Of a stretch of DNA of 64,000 bases, positions 52,533-62,631 are shown piece after piece. How positions within the stretch are numbered: the first letter of the stretch is position 1; the number at the start of each line of letters is the position of its first letter. The position numbers and the translations under genes were made by a program. Where the stretch lies: the NCBI GenBank assembly GCA_033439765.1, contig JAULSN010000003.1, positions 4,898,001 through 4,962,000 of the forward strand, written 5' to 3'. This stretch comes from Lasiosphaeria ovina (Eukaryota; Ascomycota; Sordariomycetes; Sordariales; Lasiosphaeriaceae). The notes beneath the pieces were generated by a model. The model had not been told where the DNA came from and searched no databases. It saw only the letters and a program-made list of their open reading frames with translations.

Positions 52533-54934
52533 ATGGATTCCCGCACAGCGAGGCACGCCCTCCTTTACTTTTTTGACCAGAAAGCACGACCCTGCTATCT
52601 CCAGAGTGCCTGCTTCTTCGTCTGCAGCACGGACTCCTACAACGGTAGGACAGCTTTTGATGCTGTCCTTTGTCGGTTTCCGTTTTTAAGCTGCGTCATA
52701 GGGCCCTCGCAAAATAACCCAAGCGTGCTTGACTTGCACAGTCCCACCAACTTGACAGTAGCAAACATATACCAAGAGCGATATTTGGCATCAGACTACG
52801 AACTCTCTATGGCCGACCGCTTTATAGCACCTGACAGCTTGTTCTGTACGCCACCTTCGGATATAAACAGCCGGCATTCCATATTTACAATGCAGGCAAA
52901 CTACCATCGCCGCGGTATAATACTATGTATAGCCGTCCATGGCTCTGTTTCCGACGAAGCTTCTGTCTACTTGATTTGGAAGGCCATTGCTGAAGGAAGC
53001 AGGGGCATCCCACAAGGTACATGCCCCCTTTTCTCAGTTCCACTCATTAAACAAATTTGAAGCACCTCTAAGGTAACCCCCGCGACCTCCCTATTCCTAT
53101 GCTTGGGAGCCAATGCTAATATGCCCATTAATTACTCTTGACACTTCCTAACAACTTCAGGCTTGCACGTGCTAACTTCTTGGCTGCAGAACTATACCAT
53201 GACACGTATCGGATTTGGAGACTTTTGCATGATTTGGCGCCACTGACACCGGAGGGAACATTTCGGACCAACGCCATTACTAAGTCGCGTTTTCCAACAA
53301 ACCAACCCCATCCTTACCATATTATAAAGCTCACAAGTAGCTTTGTGTCCTACCTGTCTCACACAATTCGCTATATCCTATCGCATTCGTCGAGGTCAGA
53401 TCGGCGACGTTGGAAGGTGGAGAAATCATCTGTTAAACAGATCCGTAACATCGACTGCATCACCGCCTTCATATACGCAGCCGCCCTAGATGCCCGCGCA
53501 CAAGGTGGTGGGACAGTGTCATCGATGGCACACTTTACAAGGCATTACGATATTCGAGACTTATTAACGACGTCCCCGGGCGAGTACTTTGGCAACTTTC
53601 GTTTTTCGCACCGCGTATCAAAACCATTAATCAACCTGACAACTGGCTCCATCCTGAACCGTGTCATGCAAGCCTTCAATGTGGTGTGCGAAGCCAACAT
53701 TGCTAGTTCTAAGTATACTAAGAGGAATTTCAGAAAGCGCTACCAAGGCTCAGCAAACATAGAAGAGTCTCCCGACACCAGATTTCACGTTCGATCAGTC
53801 CAGGGTCACGAGCTGAACCTTGACTTTGGAATGCACAAGGGTCCATTACCTGAGAGACCAAGGTACTGCAGGTATTCGCACCATGGCGAGCGTGGGGATG
53901 TTGTTTTCTTGCCTACCCGCTTTGGTGGAGGTGGTACCGCGACTTATATTCATGAAGTTCAGCTGTGCCTTCCGCAACAGGAGATTGACGGAATTAAGTG
54001 GTTCCTAGCTCTTGCGCAGGACAAGAAAAATATTGACAACTGGGGGACCATCTACCCAGACAACTTTCGCTGTTCCACTCAAAATACTAGCTCCTCGCAG
54101 GTTTCGCAGACACCCTTTCCAGAATCGAGCCGGGAGCAACAGATATCGGGAACAAGGATCGAGAAAGCTGAACTTCTTCACCCAAGGGTGACGCATGTGC
54201 GGGGTGGCCTAGCTACTCGGCTAGAAAAATCATTGGCCAATCCTGAAAACTTCAACACCGCAGACAGTTCCATGGTCAATGGAGCTGCTGAATTTCATCG
54301 ACAACCTGTTCACACTCCTCATGTTGCTAACAAGTCGGCGAGATCATCAGCCCAGCCGATTACCCAATATCCTCCTCCACCAACACCGTTTACTTTTGCT
54401 CGCAGCGACGGGACTCGTGGTTTCAATGGTCCAAGCATCGCCGCTCGTCCGGGCAGCAAGTCCCTCCCACCAACGCCCGACAGCTCCGTTGGTAGGAACT
54501 TTACCCGAAGTCGAAAACAGTTAAGCACCATTTTCCGCCCGCCCAGCAAGTCGCTCCCATCGACACCGCTTAGTAGCGCCGGCCGCAGCTCGACTGGGCC
54601 TTTCCATCCCCCAAGTGCCATACCTCATCCTTCAGGTAGACTGCTCCTTTCAGCACCGACTAGTAGTGCCGGCCGTGGCCCGGCCCAGCCTTTCCGTGCC
54701 CCAAGTACCGCCACTCGTCCGCCCCGGAAGAAGCTCACCAAGCTACCCAGGCTCCCATCTCAGGTGTCTGCTCGGCCCTCGGCAAAACCACCCAATAGCG
54801 TGGTGATCGTGCCCTCAAAGAAAGTCAGCAAACTAGTCAAACGCAGGGAACCCGGTAGCACAACGAAAGTGGTCATAGCCAAACCCCGAGGGTCGGCAAA
54901 AACACCACAAGTTTCACACGAAGCTAGGCCCTGA
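52533..54934 (+). CDS. Acyltransferase-like (BAHD/Tri101-type) protein with a long repetitive Ser/Pro tail
   Basis: Two exons: 52533..53016 and 53190..54934. The 173-bp intron ends GCTAACTTCTTGGCTGCAG, with the branch site 18 bases before the AG, and the phases agree. 742 aa. Residues 1-430 resemble fungal trichothecene-acetyltransferase-type proteins: FDAVLCRFPFLSCVIGPS, SIFTMQANYHRRGIILCIAV, then HGSVSDEAS at the place of HHxxxDG, LIWKAIAEGSRGIPQ, DCITAFIYAAALDAR and GEYFGNFRFS. The second, catalytic His is Gly here, and no DFGWG-like motif is seen (GDVVFLPTRFGGGG stands in that region). Residues 430-742 are Ser/Pro/Arg-rich and carry three related units (KSLPPTPDSSVGR, KSLPSTPLSSAGR, LLLSAPTSSAGR), then a basic end with KKVSKLVKRRE. 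Probably not a standard acyltransferase. A decayed paralog lies 4 kb downstream. Confidence 0.75.
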
Positions 54935-55438
54935 AGTAGTGGAAGAACCGGCTATATGTGTGAGATATATAAATCTAGGTACTGGGTCAACATTTGAGAG
55001 TTTTGGTTGCATCTTGGACAATGCCAATGATTGCCGCGATGAGACCGCACTACGGCACGAAAAGGGGTTGGGATAAGCAAGGATTTGGAAAGGTTGGAGA
55101 ATTGAGTCTACATGCTTTTTTACACGGCCTTTTACACCCACAATCTTTTACGAATTCTCACACTACCGCCGTAGACAAAACTTCCATTATTCATCCTACT
55201 TGTCTATTACGCGTTCCATGGAGCTGAAAGTGACGAGTACCTTGGTTCTCAAATTTGCAAAAGAATATCGAATAGCACCGAGGCCTAGGCCGGCCCGCCT
55301 GGCCGCCCCCGCCCCCCCTCCCTAAAACAGCCACAGAAACAGGCAACAGAACCACATCCGCAAACGATCCCTTCTCCTGCTCCTCCTCGGCACCAAACCC
55401 CTGCATCTGCAGCGCGACCTCGGCCGCCTCCTCGGCGC
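54935..55438. other. Intergenic region, no gene seen
   Basis: 3' UTR of the acyltransferase-like gene and AT-rich spacer. A C-rich run lies at 55302-55324. Confidence 0.35.
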
Positions 55439-55586
55439 TCATGCCGAGATAGGCGCCGCCTTCGGCGAGGCCATGTGGCAGTTCTTTGGCGACAACAGGC
55501 CGGCCGTGACGGTCATCGTGGTCAAGGAAATCATGTGGCCGGGTGCGCGCATCGAGATCCAGAGCCAGGCCGTATTGCACGATTAA
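55439..55586 (+). pseudogene. Fragment resembling the C-terminal half of a RidA-type protein
   Basis: A frame ending TAA at 55584-55586 reads AEIGAAFGEAMWQFFGDNRP and then AVTVIVVKEIMWPGARIEI, which matches the pattern of RidA/YjgF proteins (helix, FF-GDxRPA, beta strand, VEIE strand). The N-terminal half is not found upstream in any frame, so this is a remnant. RidA proteins hydrolyse reactive enamine/imine intermediates. Weak call based on about 45 residues. Confidence 0.35.
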
Positions 55587-55721
55587 GGGGTAATCAAAGT
55601 TGGATGTATGTAAACAAACAACAAGATGGTTTAATTCCAGCTCCACTCTGTTGCGTGCCACATAGACACAAACTCTGCTTGACTCTATTACGCAAGAGCG
55701 GAGCGTCTCCGCTTCCTGTCC

Positions 55722-55802
55722 GGCCTGCTGGCTCAATAGTAGAGCGTCTGACTACGATTCCAAAGCATCAGGAGGTTCCAGGTTCGAGACCTGGGTGGGT
55801 CG
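55722..55802 (+). tRNA. tRNA-Arg(ACG) with a 9-base intron
   Basis: 81 bases. Acceptor stem GGCCTGC pairs with GTGGGTC, with three G-U pairs, followed by discriminator G. D arm GCTC/GAGC. Anticodon stem TCTGA pairs with TCAGG. The loop CTACGA-A carries anticodon ACG at 55754-55756, with an intron at 55758-55766 after position 37, the standard site. T arm is perfect: CCAGG-TTCGAGA-CCTGG. The D loop is short (AATAGTA) and lacks the usual GG pair, and the acceptor stem is wobble-rich, so a slightly degenerate copy is possible. Confidence 0.75.
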
Positions 55803-55986
55803 ATTTCATTTTTTGCATCGATCGCTGTCATGTTCCTCCCCATTTACCAAAGAATTACATCAGGAGTATGTCGATTCCAATGTCCTCCATAACGCCCTGC
55901 CACGTCAGATCGACCGCTCCCGCTGCATCCCGCCGTCGCCATAGCGTCACGACGATGTCCTTGGGCGAGGCGTACTGGGCGACGCC

Positions 55987-56350
55987 ATGCCTCGCCTGAT
56001 CGTGCTCGGGTCCGACTGGGTGCTCAACACCATCCTGGGCGCCGCCAACGTGCTGTTCATCGCATCCTACGCCGCGTCCCTAGCCCTGTTAGTCCACCGC
56101 GGCCGCCGCTCCGCCCTGCCGCGGCGCCGCGCGCCTCGGCGGCAGTAGCACCCTCCATGTCGTCTCCATCCTCTAGATCTGCTTCACCAGCATCTTCCTC
56201 TGCTTCCACCTAACCCAGCCCGTCACCGGAGAGAGCATAAACTACGCCGCCCCCGCCACGGCTACCGTCGTGCTCGCCTTTGTGCCGGCCTATTTGTTCC
56301 ATGGGAGGAAGAACTACCAGCTGCCGCACAGCCTGTTGACACAGGATTGA
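55987..56350 (+). pseudogene. C-terminal remnant of an amino-acid/choline permease (APC family)
   Basis: Two pieces in different frames. First: MPRLIVLGSDWVLNTILGAA and NVLFIASYAASLALLVHRGR (55987-56148, ending TAG). Second: LHVVSIL-stop-ICFTSIFLCFHL, TQPVTGESINYAAP and YLFHGRKNYQLP, ending TGA at 56350. These match the last transmembrane helices of fungal APC permeases (GABA/choline type: FxSIFLCFP-x-T-x-PVT-x2-xMNYA and FxGRKxY). The sequence joining the pieces is shortened and an in-frame TAG lies in the second piece. The N-terminal ten or so helices are absent. Confidence 0.6.
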
Positions 56351-56951
56351 AGTATTTTGGAAGACACGAAAGTAGGTACCAAGAGAAAGGCACGGGAATT
56401 GGTTTAAGGTCGGTTAGGGTTGAATTTGGTAGGTAGGAGTTCTAACGTTATAGGTACCAAATATATGTCGAACTATATGCACATGCCTTGTCTACGAAAC
56501 GCAGGTGGGTCTGTTTGTGTAGCTGCTGGTCAGGTCAGCGGGCGAATTGAACTGATCATGTCCACGGGTGATCCGATGTTTCAAGCGTCTTCGCTTTGGG
56601 GGAATAAGACGTGATGGTTCCGGGCTTTGCTGGCCAGCCGACCACATAATATTTCGATCCTCAAACATCCCTTTAAATCAGCCCCCATATACTCGTTCGT
56701 TACACCGCCTGTGACCTCTGAAGGTCAGCCACTCGACGCAAAGCAGCTGGGCTGACAAGTCTGAAAACAGAGCGCCATGCCAATGACCATTATCCTCCCC
56801 GAATAAGAGATCCCGTCATATCTCCTCCGCAATAAATTTCACCTACCGTTAACCCGTTCGTTCCCTTAGGTACATTACTTCCCCTTTTGCCAGGAAGGCA
56901 ATATCTCGTTCATGTCATTCTATGACGACAGTTGCATAACCCCCAGCAACA
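56351..56951. other. Intergenic region, no gene seen
   Basis: AT-mixed spacer before the acyltransferase pseudogene. Nothing recognised. Confidence 0.35.
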
Positions 56952-58571
56952 ATGAGCGACTGGCTGGTTTACCACCAACTCTCCGTCCATGATCACGTCG
57001 CGCGCACCGGCTGGCCCGCCGACACCCACCAACTCTCCGCCCTCGGTCAAAGCTCGCACACCGGCTACGTGCGGCGAGCCTGCTTCTTGACATGCGAGTC
57101 TCCCTCCCTGCTGCGTCTGTCTGTGGGCTTGGAGGCTGTCTTGGAGCGCTTCCCGTTCCTGATGTGCCGCATCGGCCCGTCAACCCGGATTCGAGGCATC
57201 CGCTCTACACAACCCCCGGACCACACCCACGAGGATGTCTACCGGGTGGCCGATCTGATTGATGTCCAAGTACTTTTACAACCACTTCGTTGACCAAGAT
57301 GTCCTTGCGACTCTGGACTTGGATTTCTTTTTGACGCCATAGCACGACAAGAAGGGGTTCCTTCCAGTTTTCACATTGCAGGCATCTCTCGTTTCTGGTG
57401 GCTTGGTACTGGGATTGTCAGTCCAAGGCCCTGTCGCCGACGGGCGCTCTATCTCCTTCATTTGGAAGGCGTTTGCTCAAGCAACGAGACTAATTCGAGA
57501 AGGTATGCCCACCTACCTCTAGGCGACCAGTCGTTTCCCTTGACGTCTTCGACGTCTTGGCCCTGCTAATTGCCACTACCTGTTCTATTCGCGGCCAAGT
57601 ATCGTGATCCACTGGCATTGATGGGGAACCTGATAAGCTTTAAGGATCCCAAGCCGAGAGTCATCAGCAAGTTGCCCTGGCAAGCACGAACTTCGGAAGA
57701 AAGTCGAATTCTTTGCTTCTCGGAGGATTTTGTTGGCAGACTACAACAAGCCGTCAACTGTCGACGATCGAGGAACAAGCCGGTTGAAAAGGCGGACTGC
57801 ATCACGGGGTTTATATTCGCCGCGGTCCTGCGTGCTCGCGAGAAACGCGAGCCCAGTCTCGCCCAAAGACACAACAGCCAAAGCCCAGTAATTGATGCCA
57901 TTACGAAATACACCGATTTTCTCAGGAAATCACACTCCACGAATGCATACTTTGGCAATCTTTCCTACAGATCTTACGCCGACCGACACCGGGGCGAAAT
58001 CACATCCGGAACGCTCATCGACTGCATTGTCAACGCTGTTGCCCAAATGTGTGTCGCAAACGAATAGCCAAAACGTGCACAAATTCAGTCGCAGATTCAC
58101 AACGGTCTCATACGCGCCACCATGGACCAAGAGAAGTACCCGGTACCTTCCACGCGCACCAGGTTCCATGTCCGCACGATCGACACATTTGCCCAAGAAC
58201 TGGAGTTTGCGATCGACGACGAGAAACCAAAAGTCCCCGATTGTTACCGGGAATCTTCGCGCGGCATTCGTGGGGATGTCATCCTCTTACCGCCGCGTCC
58301 TATCTAGCGGGAAAGCAGCAAGAGCGTTCTCTACGAAGTTCAACTACCCTTTGGTGTTGAGGTGGTTGAAGAAGTGCGGCTGTTTGTGAGGGAAACGGAA
58401 GACTGTCTTGAACATGAACAGCCAGAAGATTATCTTGAACAGCTACAACCAAGTAGATTTGGCAGATTTGGTCAGATTCTGGGATTTCCACGAGAGCGGA
58501 ACAAAGCGAGGGCCAAGGAGGCAAAGTCTGGGGGCGGCCGGCTCGGGAGCAGAGCTGGACTTTGTTTCTGA
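56952..58571 (+). pseudogene. Decayed paralog of the acyltransferase-like gene
   Basis: ATG at 56952 (MSDWLVYHQLSVHDHV). Segments in the same order as the gene at 52.5 kb: LEAVLERFPFLMCRIGPS, DQDVLATLDLDFFLTP, FTLQASLVSGGLVLGLSVQG, PVADGRSISFIWKAF, KADCITGFIFAAVLRAREK, NAYFGNLSYRSYADRHRGEI, TRFHVRTIDTFAQELEF and RGIRGDVILLP. Lesions: frame change near 57268, TAG at 57340-57342, an unmatched phase at the intron near 57500-57600, TAG at 58065-58067 and TAG at 58305-58307. As in the intact copy, the HHxxxD site reads QGPVADG, so the catalytic His was already missing. The Ser/Pro tail is not found. Confidence 0.8.
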
Positions 58572-59544
58572 CGTGCTGCAAAAGGCAGAAAAGGCTTTGG
58601 CATCATCCTCAAAAAAGAAAGAAAATTAATAATAGAATATGGTAATACTGCTATCCTAGCTCTGCGCAACCACCATGGTCCATAATGGCATAGTGGCTCC
58701 GGCCCAGACGCTCGGCAACCCCACCGGCAACGTGTATTTCGGTGGGGATGCAGCAGCGGTGCATGCCATGTACATGTACGCGCCGAGTGGGTAGGCTGCA
58801 GTTCAATGGAGTCACAATGTGATGCTTTGAGGGGTTTCTTTTGTGTTCCCTTTTTTTCGTTTTTCATTTTACTTGTATTCTGCTGTTGGAATGACAAGGT
58901 CATTCATAATAGTCACTATAGTAACCGTTGCGAAAGGGTGGTTGGGAGATTGGTGGTATGTTCATTTATCTCTGTTCTATTCAGTAGGGTTACAGGGTGC
59001 TTGGTGGTTTTGGGGGAGTGGGCTGTCCACAGGGTGGATGGCCCGTGCACACTAAGGTCACGTGCTAAGGCAGATGACCCGTGTGTCCGGGCCAGGCCCA
59101 CTATTCTTCCTGACTGACCAATCAGGGCTATGCGGCCCGCCGAGCCGCCTCAGCCTCCGTAACTCTGATTGATCGGTTATTCCTACATCTGCGTTCATTT
59201 AGCCCGTCCTCTTCGAAGAGTAATAGATCACCTACTATCTTGCAGCTTGGCTATTGTGGGGATTGCACGATAACCGAGAGCCAAATTGTAACCCGACAGG
59301 ACATCAACCGCGCCGGCGGGTTCGGCAGTGTTTGGCAGTTGCGGGGCCCTGTTGGCTTGCCGCTTGATGGCTCGGTCCCTGAAATTGAAGAGCCCAAGAC
59401 GGGCAAGCAGACGGGGTGCAGGCGGTTCTGCGTCTGGCGAATTCCGGGTTAGCAGAGGAGACGCAGAGGGACGGCCGCCGATATCGCAGTGTCGTAGCCG
59501 AACTACACGGCAGGTGGGGGGATCGGCGAGCTCTTTCATAATTA

Positions 59545-59553
59545 TTATCAGAT
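59545..59553 (-). promoter_or_regulatory. Iron-GATA motif ATCTGATAA (reverse)
   Basis: TTATCAGAT on the plus strand is the exact reverse of ATCTGATAA, the ATCWGATAA element recognised by SreA/Urbs1/SRE-type iron-responsive GATA repressors. It faces the second copy 15 bases away. Confidence 0.55.
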
Positions 59554-59567
59554 GGATTGATAAGATG

Positions 59568-59576
59568 ATCTGATAA
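59568..59576 (+). promoter_or_regulatory. Iron-GATA motif ATCTGATAA (forward)
   Basis: Exact ATCTGATAA, 782 bases before the transporter ATG. A third GATAA lies between the two motifs (59559-59563). Together they form an inverted pair. Confidence 0.6.
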
Positions 59577-60357
59577 AAATTTTCACGCCAATGACCCGGA
59601 CGTGATCCCTGTAACGTTTCGTCAGTGGCGGGTCGCCAAGAGCCTTGGTTGGTCGGTTGAGTGAGGGAATGCCGGGGTGTCTGTCGGCTTGACCGCGAGC
59701 AGTCTCTGCCGACTTACTATACTTGGCGTCCATCTACCGGTTTGTAACAATGGTCAAGCAACATCAAGCTGGCTCGCATCTATGAATGTCGAGAAAAAAA
59801 CGCCAATTGATCGTGCGAGCGCACAGCCCTTCTTCATTCGCCAGCCAAAGGCTAGTCTCGGCCCAGGAGCGTAGAAAAGCTTGTGGGCTCTCGAGCCAAG
59901 TGCTCCGCTTGGAGGGCTGCATCCCTGCCAGGAGCTCCCCGCTATGATGTGGGACAGCATGTCGGAAGGTGCAGCTCGCTGGCGATTCGCCGGGTTGCGC
60001 CTTCTCGTTTGGGGCAGGACGTCGGCCAAGGCGGTGGGATTCCGATTGCCACGGGCAGCGTTCCTTCCCTCGCTGGCAGGCACATCCATTGCATAAAGCT
60101 AATCCCTTACGGGGACCCCACTCCGCGTGCTGTCGGTGACCAGAATTCGACTACCACACTGCCGGAAGCTACCCTTATTTAAAGTTGAGCTCCTTCCGCC
60201 CTTCGACTCTTTCTTGTGACGTTGGATTTACCCAGACTGTCTTCCAATCTTTCCTTCCGCCCCGCATCCCAATCTCGCTCCCGCTGCAGGAGTGACCCGA
60301 GCTAGCGTCTTGACTCCCCGGACCGGTTGACAGTCTCGTCCCGCCTGACTCTTCATC

Positions 60358-62227
60358 ATGAAGAACCCCTTCGTTCAGTACCGGACCCCCGCGGCGCCCG
60401 TCGTGGTCGCCGATGTAGACGAGAAGAAGGCCATCGATAAGGAAGCCGGAGTCCTCGAGGGCCATGTCACTTCCAGCCAAGACGGTGACGGCACCAAGCA
60501 TCAACATGAGAGCGATTCGGACGCCATCTCGGCCACGGCACAGGAGGGCGTGCAGCGAGTCGAAGCCATGACCAAAGTCTGGACCAAGAAGCATCTTGTC
60601 ATCGCATATCTAACGTAGGTCTATCTCTTCGCTCTGCTCTGCCATCGACCCCATTGCTAACGCTTGCCACTTGCTAAGTATCTGGCTCATCTTCTTCGTC
60701 GATGCCATGCAGCAGGGCATGGCTACTGCTTTGGCCCCCTATGTCACCAGTGAGTTCGCCCTCCACTCGCTCACGGCGACGACGGGCATCATGGCCTACT
60801 TGATTGGCGGCCTCATCAAGCTGCCCCTTGCCAAGGTGCTCGACATCTGGGGCCGTCCCCAGGGTTTCATCCTCATGGTGGCCTTCCTCACGCTCGGTCT
60901 CATCATGATGGCCGCTTGCCAGAACGTGCAGACGTACGCCGCCGCCCAGGTCTTCTACTGGGTCGGGTACAACGGCATCAGCTACTCCATCTCCGTCTTC
61001 ATCGCCGACACGTCTGCGCTCAAGAACCGAGCCCTGATGTTTGCCTTTGCCTCGTCGCCCTACATCATCACGGTCTGGGTCACTGGTCCGCTTGCCACGG
61101 CGTTCCTGGAAGGCCCCGGTTTCCGGTGGGGATTCGGCGCGTTCGCCATCATCACGCCCATCATCTGTACCCCGCTTCTGTCGCTTTTCTACATCAACTA
61201 CAAGAAGGCACACGCGGCGGGCCTCATTCCTGAGAGGGTGAGCAGAGGAAACTTCTGGCAGACGACGTGGTACTACATCATCCAGTTCGACCTGTTGGGC
61301 ATTCTCCTCATCGCCGGCGGCCTGGCTTTGTTTCTCCTGTCGTTCAATCTCTACACCAACCAGACCCTGCTGTGGAAGGCCCCGCTCATCATCTGTTTCT
61401 TGATCTTTGGCGGGCTCCTGATGATCGCCTTTGTCTTCTACGAGAAATACGTCGCTCCCGTGACCTTCATCCCCTACGAGCTGTTGATGGACCGCACCGT
61501 CCTGAGCGCGTGCATTCTCTCGGCGGCCCTGTTCGTGTCCTTCTACATCTGGGACAGCTACTTCTACTCGCTCCTGCAGGTCGTCTACGGCCTCAACGTG
61601 ACGCACTCAAGCTACATTGTCAACATCTACAGTATCGGCTCGTGCTTCTGGTCGCTGGTGGTGGGCGCGATGATCCGGTACACGGGCCGCTTCAAGTGGA
61701 TCGCTGTCTACTTTGGCGTGCCCGTGACGATTCTCGGCGTCGGCCTGATGATCAACTTCCGCCAGCCCGACGTCAACATCGGCTACGTCATCATGTGCCA
61801 GATCTTCATTGCTCTGTCAGGCGGCGCTCTCGTCATCTGCGAGCAGATGGCCGTCATGGCCGTCACTTCGCACCAGTACATTGCGGTGGTGCTGGCCATC
61901 GAGGCCATGTTCGCCAGCATCGGCGGTGCCATCGGCTCCACCATTGCCGGCGCCATCTGGCAGGGCGTCTTTCCCACGCGCCTGTACGAGTACCTGCCAG
62001 CCGAGTCCAAGGGCGACTACGCCGCCATCTACGGCTCTATCACGGTGCAGATGTCGTACCCCTTCGGTTCCGACACGCGCCACGCCATCAACCAAGCGTA
62101 CGGCGACTCGCAGAAGTACATGTTGATTGCCGCAACGGCCGTCCAGGCCATCTCGGTCGTGTGCGTCCTGCTCTGGCGCGACGTCAAGGTCAAGGATTTC
62201 AAGCAGGTCAAGGGTGTGGTGGTTTGA
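60358..62227 (+). CDS. Siderophore-iron MFS transporter (MirB/Sit1-like)
   Basis: Two exons: 60358..60614 and 60679..62227 (64-bp intron, GTAGGT donor, CTAAC branch site, phases agree), 601 aa. A hydrophilic N-terminus of about 80 residues ends in GVQRVEAMTKVW, then TM1 LTIWLIFFVDAMQQGM. Further family marks: LAPYVTSEFALHSLTATTGI, GLIKLPLAKVLDIWGRPQGF, QVFYWVGYNGISYSISVFIAD, the long loop YKKAHAAGLIPERVSRGNFW, and SSYIVNIYSIGSCFWSLVVG. Fourteen membrane segments are expected for this proton-coupled class and the hydrophobicity agrees. Role: uptake of ferric siderophores across the plasma membrane. Iron repression is likely, given the upstream ATCWGATAA pair. Start: the first ATG after a CT-rich leader. 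Intact, and GC-rich at third positions. Confidence 0.93.
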
Positions 62228-62631
62228 TTCCCGTGCCGTGTGCACAAGGCATGAAGAGGTTGCTGTAATAAGGAGTTGGCTTCCAGTGACCCGATCTTGT
62301 ATAATGGGAGGGGTTTGAATTTCATTGGGATGGGGCGAATATCGGATGAGAAAAGTCGCAGATACCACTTTGTTAGTCAGTGAAATTTCTTACAGGAGTT
62401 ACTACTGCATTTTCTACACATTTTGCTGCCCGGTGCCTATCTTTCGCCAGTTGTTTTACAATGATACTTAGTACAATCCTTGGGATCCCCGCCGATTTAT
62501 TTTCTGGGACCACATTCCCTACCCGATTTCTAACTTGCTAATTATCGTACAAACACACCTCTAAGAGTCCTTGGAAAGATAACATGAGAGCCGAAGAGGA
62601 TACGAAAAAAGAGAAGAATAGCAGCCAACTA
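62228..62631. other. Convergent intergenic region
   Basis: Holds the 3' UTRs of the transporter and of the kelch gene. Nothing else seen. Confidence 0.4.

Larger units (their letters stand above)
58572..60357. other. Upstream region of the siderophore transporter
   Basis: No gene seen. It carries two iron-GATA motifs (annotated separately), a CCAATCA box at 59118-59124 and a TTATTTAAA about 175 bases before the transporter ATG. Confidence 0.4.

Noticed and set aside
53017..53160. Shorter intron for the acyltransferase-like gene ending TTCAG at 53160
   Set aside because: It leaves the reading frame off by one. The acceptor at 53189, with a GCTAAC branch site, restores the frame.
55191..55736. 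181-residue minus-strand frame containing EEAAEVALQMQGF
   Set aside because: It crosses the plus-strand tRNA and the RidA-like remnant, and has no recognisable domain. Some doubt remains, because the plus-strand remnant is short.
5845..58571. TAG reassigned to glutamine in this organism
   Set aside because: Intact genes in the window end with TAG (for example the dehydrogenase, DUF6604 and tandem PLP genes), and the TAG-bearing genes also have frameshifts.
60674..61606. 310-residue minus-strand frame antisense to the siderophore transporter
   Set aside because: Charged, compositionally odd translation (runs of Glu/Asp/Arg/Gly) expected from the opposite strand of a membrane-protein gene.
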